Assembly (NCBI RefSeq): GCF_000374865.1
Contig: NZ_KB895461.1
Coordinates: 101,657 to 165,656 of the forward strand
Length of the DNA stretch: 64,000 nt
Direction: 5' to 3'
Source: Arthrobacter sp. 135MFCol5.1
Lineage (GTDB): Bacteria > Actinomycetota > Actinomycetes > Actinomycetales > Micrococcaceae
Part shown: piece by piece, positions 61,003-64,000 of the stretch
How the letters are laid out: every line of letters begins with the position of its first letter
How positions within the stretch are numbered: the stretch's first letter is position 1
The notes under the pieces: generated by a model
Seen by the model: the letters and a program-made list of their open reading frames with translations, nothing else
Told to the model about the DNA's origin: nothing
The model's database searches: none
Program-made: the position numbers and the translations under genes

Positions 61003-62067
61003 GTGAAGTTGTTTGCCGAGATGTTCAGCATTGGTCCCGGCAACAAGGACCACCATCCTGCCTTGAGGTGCGCTGTCGGTGTGTTCGTGCCGCTGATTAC
61101 CTTGGTGCTCCTGGGCCGGCTGGACCTGGCAATCTTCGCGTCCTTCGGGGCGTTCACGGGCATCTACGGCCGCGGCGAGCCGCACGCGGTCCGGTTCGTG
61201 CTGCAGTTGCGGGCCGGACTGCTGATGTTGCTGGTGATCTTCCTGGCGGCGCTCGCCGCACGAATGGAATCCGCCTGGGGTCTTGAACGCGCCACCACCA
61301 CCTGGCTGCTGGTCCTGGCCACCACCCTGGTTGCCGGGGCCTGCTCGGTGGCTATCTCCTGGTTGCGGCTTCGCCCCGCCGGGTCCCTCTTCCACATCTT
61401 CGCCTTTGCCGCCATCGCTTCCATTCCCAACCAGCCGCCGCTGTGGCAGGGGATGCTGGTGGCCGTCCTCACCACCGTGTTCGCCCTGCTCATCGGCTTC
61501 TCGGCCCGGATCCTTCCCAGCCACCGGACCCCCTGGACCCGGCCGGCCCCGATCCGCCGTACCCCCGCAGAGAAGCGTGCGGCCCGGCTTGAAGGCTTCG
61601 GTTACCTGGTGGCCGCCGGACTTGCCGGGTCACTGGCCACATGGGCCGGCAGCCGCCTGGGATTCGGCCACAACTATTGGGCCATGGTGGCGGCGGTGGT
61701 GCCCCTGGTGGGCCACTCCACGCGGCACCGGGTCCGCCGGGGCATCCAAAGGATCATCGGCACCGTCCTGGGCCTCGCGGTGCTGGCCGCCGTCCTGCTG
61801 CTCGGCCTGCAACCCTGGCAGACCGTGCTCGTCATGGCGCTGTGCCAGTTCGGCGCCGAAATGTTCATCCTCCGCCAGTACCTGCTGGCCCAGGTTTTCG
61901 TTACGCCCCTGGCGCTGGTGTCAACGCTGCTGGTGGTCCCGGCGTCGCCAACCCTCTTGCTGCGCGACCGCATCATCGAAACCGTCATCGGTGCCGCCGT
62001 CGGCATTGCCGTGGTGCTGGCTCCCGGCGCGTGGCGCCGCCTCAGGCAGGGTTCGACGACGGCCTGA
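61003..62067 (+). CDS. FUSC family membrane protein (aromatic-acid exporter-like)
   Basis: The 354-residue protein has two groups of about five helices with a basic cytoplasmic stretch (RTPWTRPAPIRRTPAEKRAARLEG, about 170-195). 'LGFGHNYWAMVAAVVPLVG' and 'RVRRGIQRIIGTVLGLAVLAAVLL' are typical of the FUSC repeat, as in AaeB or YccS. GTG 61003 follows AAGGAAGG; a longer frame to 60727 overlaps the divergent gene and lacks family sequence. A role in exporting aromatic acids would suit the neighbouring pobA unit, but that is inference. Confidence 0.86.
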   Translation: MKLFAEMFSIGPGNKDHHPALRCAVGVFVPLITLVLLGRLDLAIFASFGAFTGIYGRGEPHAVRFVLQLRAGLLMLLVIFLAALAARMESAWGLERATTTWLLVLATTLVAGACSVAISWLRLRPAGSLFHIFAFAAIASIPNQPPLWQGMLVAVLTTVFALLIGFSARILPSHRTPWTRPAPIRRTPAEKRAARLEGFGYLVAAGLAGSLATWAGSRLGFGHNYWAMVAAVVPLVGHSTRHRVRRGIQRIIGTVLGLAVLAAVLLLGLQPWQTVLVMALCQFGAEMFILRQYLLAQVFVTPLALVSTLLVVPASPTLLLRDRIIETVIGAAVGIAVVLAPGAWRRLRQGSTTA

Positions 62068-62134
62068 CCGCCTTCCCGCGCGAGTTCCGTCCGGGCGCGG
62101 TACGCTGGACTTCCGGTGAACGGAAGGACTGGCG

Positions 62135-62878
62135 GTGGCAAACTCGAGCTCGGGCGACTCCGTGGTGGACCGGATCGTGCGGCTGATCTCCGCGTTTCCC
62201 CAGGATGTCAATGCCCTCCAGTTGTCTGACCTTGCCAGCCGGGCAGGCCTTCCGCTGACCACTACCCACCGGCTGGTGGGCCAGCTGGCAGGTCACGGAC
62301 TGCTGGAGACTGCTCCGGGCGGGATGGTGCGGCCTGGACTCCGGCTGTGGGAACTGGTGAACCGTGCCTCGCCGGCGCTGGCGCTCCGGCAGGCAGCCAT
62401 GCCGTTCATGGAGGACATCCAGCAGGTGCTGAACCAAAACGTGAACCTGGCAGTGCTCGATGGCTGGGAGGCCCTCTTTGTGGAGCGCCTGTCACGGCGC
62501 GGCTCGGTGGCCAACCGGGCCCAGGTGGCGGGGAGGATGCCCATCCATATCTCGTCCGCCGGACTGGCACTGATGGCCCACCAGGACAAGGCCATGCAGC
62601 AGGAGTACCTGGGCCAGTTCACCGATCCCGAGGGAAGGCTGGCTGCGGCCGACGTGCGGGCGCTGCTGGCCGAGGCCGCCCATCAGGGCTTTGCGCAACT
62701 GAAAGGCGTAGTGGATGCGGGCACCTGGGGAATAGCGGTGCCCGTGCTGGACCGCCGGCAGCGGGCCGTAGCCTCACTGGGTGTCGTGGTGCCCCTGCAG
62801 GAGATGCGCCTGCAGGCACTGGTTCCGGCCCTGCAAACGGCTGCCCGGGGCATCGCCCGGCAACTTGCCGACGCCTGA
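62135..62878 (+). CDS. IclR family regulator, PobR-like
   Basis: The 247-residue protein has the N-terminal HTH (SAFPQDVNALQLSDLASRAGLPLTTTHRLVGQLAGHGLL) and the IclR effector domain (about 75-245). It is immediately upstream of pobA, so it likely controls 4-hydroxybenzoate oxidation. AAGGA precedes GTG 62135 by 8 bases. It differs from PcaR and from the shikimate-cluster IclR protein by eye. Confidence 0.92.
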   Translation: MANSSSGDSVVDRIVRLISAFPQDVNALQLSDLASRAGLPLTTTHRLVGQLAGHGLLETAPGGMVRPGLRLWELVNRASPALALRQAAMPFMEDIQQVLNQNVNLAVLDGWEALFVERLSRRGSVANRAQVAGRMPIHISSAGLALMAHQDKAMQQEYLGQFTDPEGRLAAADVRALLAEAAHQGFAQLKGVVDAGTWGIAVPVLDRRQRAVASLGVVVPLQEMRLQALVPALQTAARGIARQLADA

Positions 62879-62990
62879 GCCATTCAACGGAATTTCCGTA
62901 ACGCCGGTCACCCGGCTTCCCCCACACTGATGGCAGACAAACGATCCGGTGCCGCCCGTGGCGGGACCCGCAGCGAAGCGAGACGCAGCC

Positions 62991-64000
62991 ATGGCACGAA
63001 AAACCATCACCACCCAAGTGGCCATCATGGGAGGCGGTCCGGCAGGGCTGATGCTGTCCCATCTCCTGGCGAAGGCAGGCATCGAGTCAACGGTCATTGA
63101 GGTCCGCAGCCACGAGGAGATCGCCCACACCGTCCGCGCCGGAATCCTGGAGCACGGCACTGTGAATCTGCTGGTGGACAGCGGGGTTTCGGACCGTGTG
63201 CTGCGCGAGGGCGACCGGCACGATGGCATCGAACTGCGGTTCAACGGCGAGAGCCACCGCATCGACTTCAAGGACCTCGTGGGCGAGTCCGTCTGGCTCT
63301 ACCCGCAGACGGACGTCTTCCTCGACCTCGCCGCGCGGAGGAAGGACGACGGCGGCGACGTCCGCTTCAGCGTCACCGACACCTCCGTCCATGACCTGGA
63401 AGGCAGCCCGAAGGTCTGCTTTACCGACGCCGAAGGCGTTGAATTCGAGATCCAGGCGGATTTCCTGGTGGGTGCCGACGGCTCCCGCAGCCACTGCCGG
63501 TTCCAGATCCCGGAGGCCCACCGCAAGTGGTACTTCCACGAGTACCCGTTCGCATGGTTCGGCATCCTGGCCGAGGCTCCCCGCAGTTCCGACGAACTGA
63601 TCTACGCCAACTCGGCCAACGGCTTCGCCCTGATCAGCCAGCGTACGGAGACGGTCCAGCGGATGTATTTCCAGTGTGATCCCAAGGAGAACGTGGCGGA
63701 GTGGGACGATGACCGGATCTGGGCCGAATTCCGGAGCCGCGTCAACGGGAACGGCTTCGAGCTCAAGGAGGGCCCGGTCATCGAGAAGATGGTCCTGCCG
63801 TTCCGCAGCTTCGTCCACACCCCCATGCGCCACGGCAACCTGTTCCTCGCCGGGGATGCCGCACACACTGTGCCGCCCACCGGAGCCAAGGGCCTGAACC
63901 TGGCCATCAACGACGTCAAGGTCCTCTTCGAGGGGCTGGACAGCCACTACAACTCCGGATCGGGACACCTGCTGGACACCTACAGCGACCGCGCCCTGGA
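62991..64000 (+). CDS. pobA: 4-hydroxybenzoate 3-monooxygenase (3' end beyond window)
   Basis: About 336 codons are present of a usual 390 or so. It has the FAD-binding MGGGPAGLMLSHLL at the start, VGADGSRSHCR in the middle (GADGS), and GDAAHTVPPTGAKGLNLAINDV near the end. This is the flavin monooxygenase pattern of PobA, which hydroxylates 4-hydroxybenzoate to protocatechuate using NAD(P)H and O2. It supplies the pca genes located about 18 kb to the left. ATG 62991 is used; no strong Shine-Dalgarno is visible. It lies 112 bases after the IclR gene. Confidence 0.95.
   Translation, partial: MARKTITTQVAIMGGGPAGLMLSHLLAKAGIESTVIEVRSHEEIAHTVRAGILEHGTVNLLVDSGVSDRVLREGDRHDGIELRFNGESHRIDFKDLVGESVWLYPQTDVFLDLAARRKDDGGDVRFSVTDTSVHDLEGSPKVCFTDAEGVEFEIQADFLVGADGSRSHCRFQIPEAHRKWYFHEYPFAWFGILAEAPRSSDELIYANSANGFALISQRTETVQRMYFQCDPKENVAEWDDDRIWAEFRSRVNGNGFELKEGPVIEKMVLPFRSFVHTPMRHGNLFLAGDAAHTVPPTGAKGLNLAINDVKVLFEGLDSHYNSGSGHLLDTYSDRAL

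Overview
The window is GC-rich chromosomal DNA with third-codon-position G/C bias and frequent GTG/TTG starts. The conserved block rpsF-ssb-rpsR-rplI-dnaB, the actinobacterial c-di-AMP riboswitch, the class F sortase and the beta-ketoadipate gene order all point to a high-GC Gram-positive of the Micrococcaceae, most likely Arthrobacter or Pseudarthrobacter. That assignment is by family resemblance only. I see no phage, IS element, CRISPR array, rRNA or tRNA.

Layout. (1) 1-5.8 kb: a surface-polysaccharide module: a three-part nucleotidyltransferase-like/kinase-like/methyltransferase-like fusion, an APH-fold kinase, a flippase and a GT4 glycosyltransferase. (2) 5.9-7.2 kb: a secreted GH16 glucanase preceded by a ydaO-type (c-di-AMP) riboswitch. 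(3) 7.5-14.9 kb: ribosomal and replication genes, with a probable S6:S18 autoregulatory leader before rpsF and a cluster of DnaA-box-like 9-mers before dnaB. A YdcF protein, a PhzF isomerase and an FMN reductase sit inside this block. (4) 14.8-21.5 kb: housekeeping and membrane genes, including a double-hotdog thioesterase, DoxX, MATE, HdeD-like, CGNR regulator/EamA and an orphan WXG100. (5) 21.5-24.5 kb: the copper operon csoR-copZ-copA behind two CsoR operators. (6) 24.7-32.8 kb: USP, class F sortase plus surface protein, BNR/ThiS pair, aminotransferase, AEC transporter and LigC-type DNA ligase.

(7) 32.8-45.8 kb: a complete catabolic cluster. An MHS-type importer and an IclR regulator diverge from a shared operator region. 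Quinate/shikimate dehydrogenase and 3-dehydroshikimate dehydratase (QsuB) feed protocatechuate into pcaHGBDC-F-IJ, which yields succinyl-CoA and acetyl-CoA, followed by pcaR. Most genes overlap or nearly abut, suggesting one long transcript. The peripheral gene pobA (4-hydroxybenzoate to protocatechuate), with its own IclR regulator, lies at the far right edge (62.1-64 kb).

(8) 45.8-54.7 kb: a MacAB-like ABC efflux system with a small membrane protein, the three-gene proton-translocating transhydrogenase, and a diacylglycerol-kinase-family gene. (9) 54.7-59.9 kb: a hydantoin/cyclic-amide utilisation operon with an MFS importer, a GntR/FCD regulator, hydantoin racemase, hydantoinase and a maleate-isomerase-family enzyme, with a tandem palindromic operator upstream. 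(10) 60-62.1 kb: an ACT-domain membrane protein divergent from an FUSC-type membrane protein.

The most notable regulatory signals are the c-di-AMP riboswitch before a GH16 enzyme, the Shine-Dalgarno-sequestering leader of rpsF, the DnaA-box cluster upstream of dnaB, and the long inverted repeat between the aromatic importer and its IclR regulator. The most unusual proteins are the N-terminal three-part fusion, the class F sortase with no arginine after its cysteine, and the BNR/ThiS overlapping pair.
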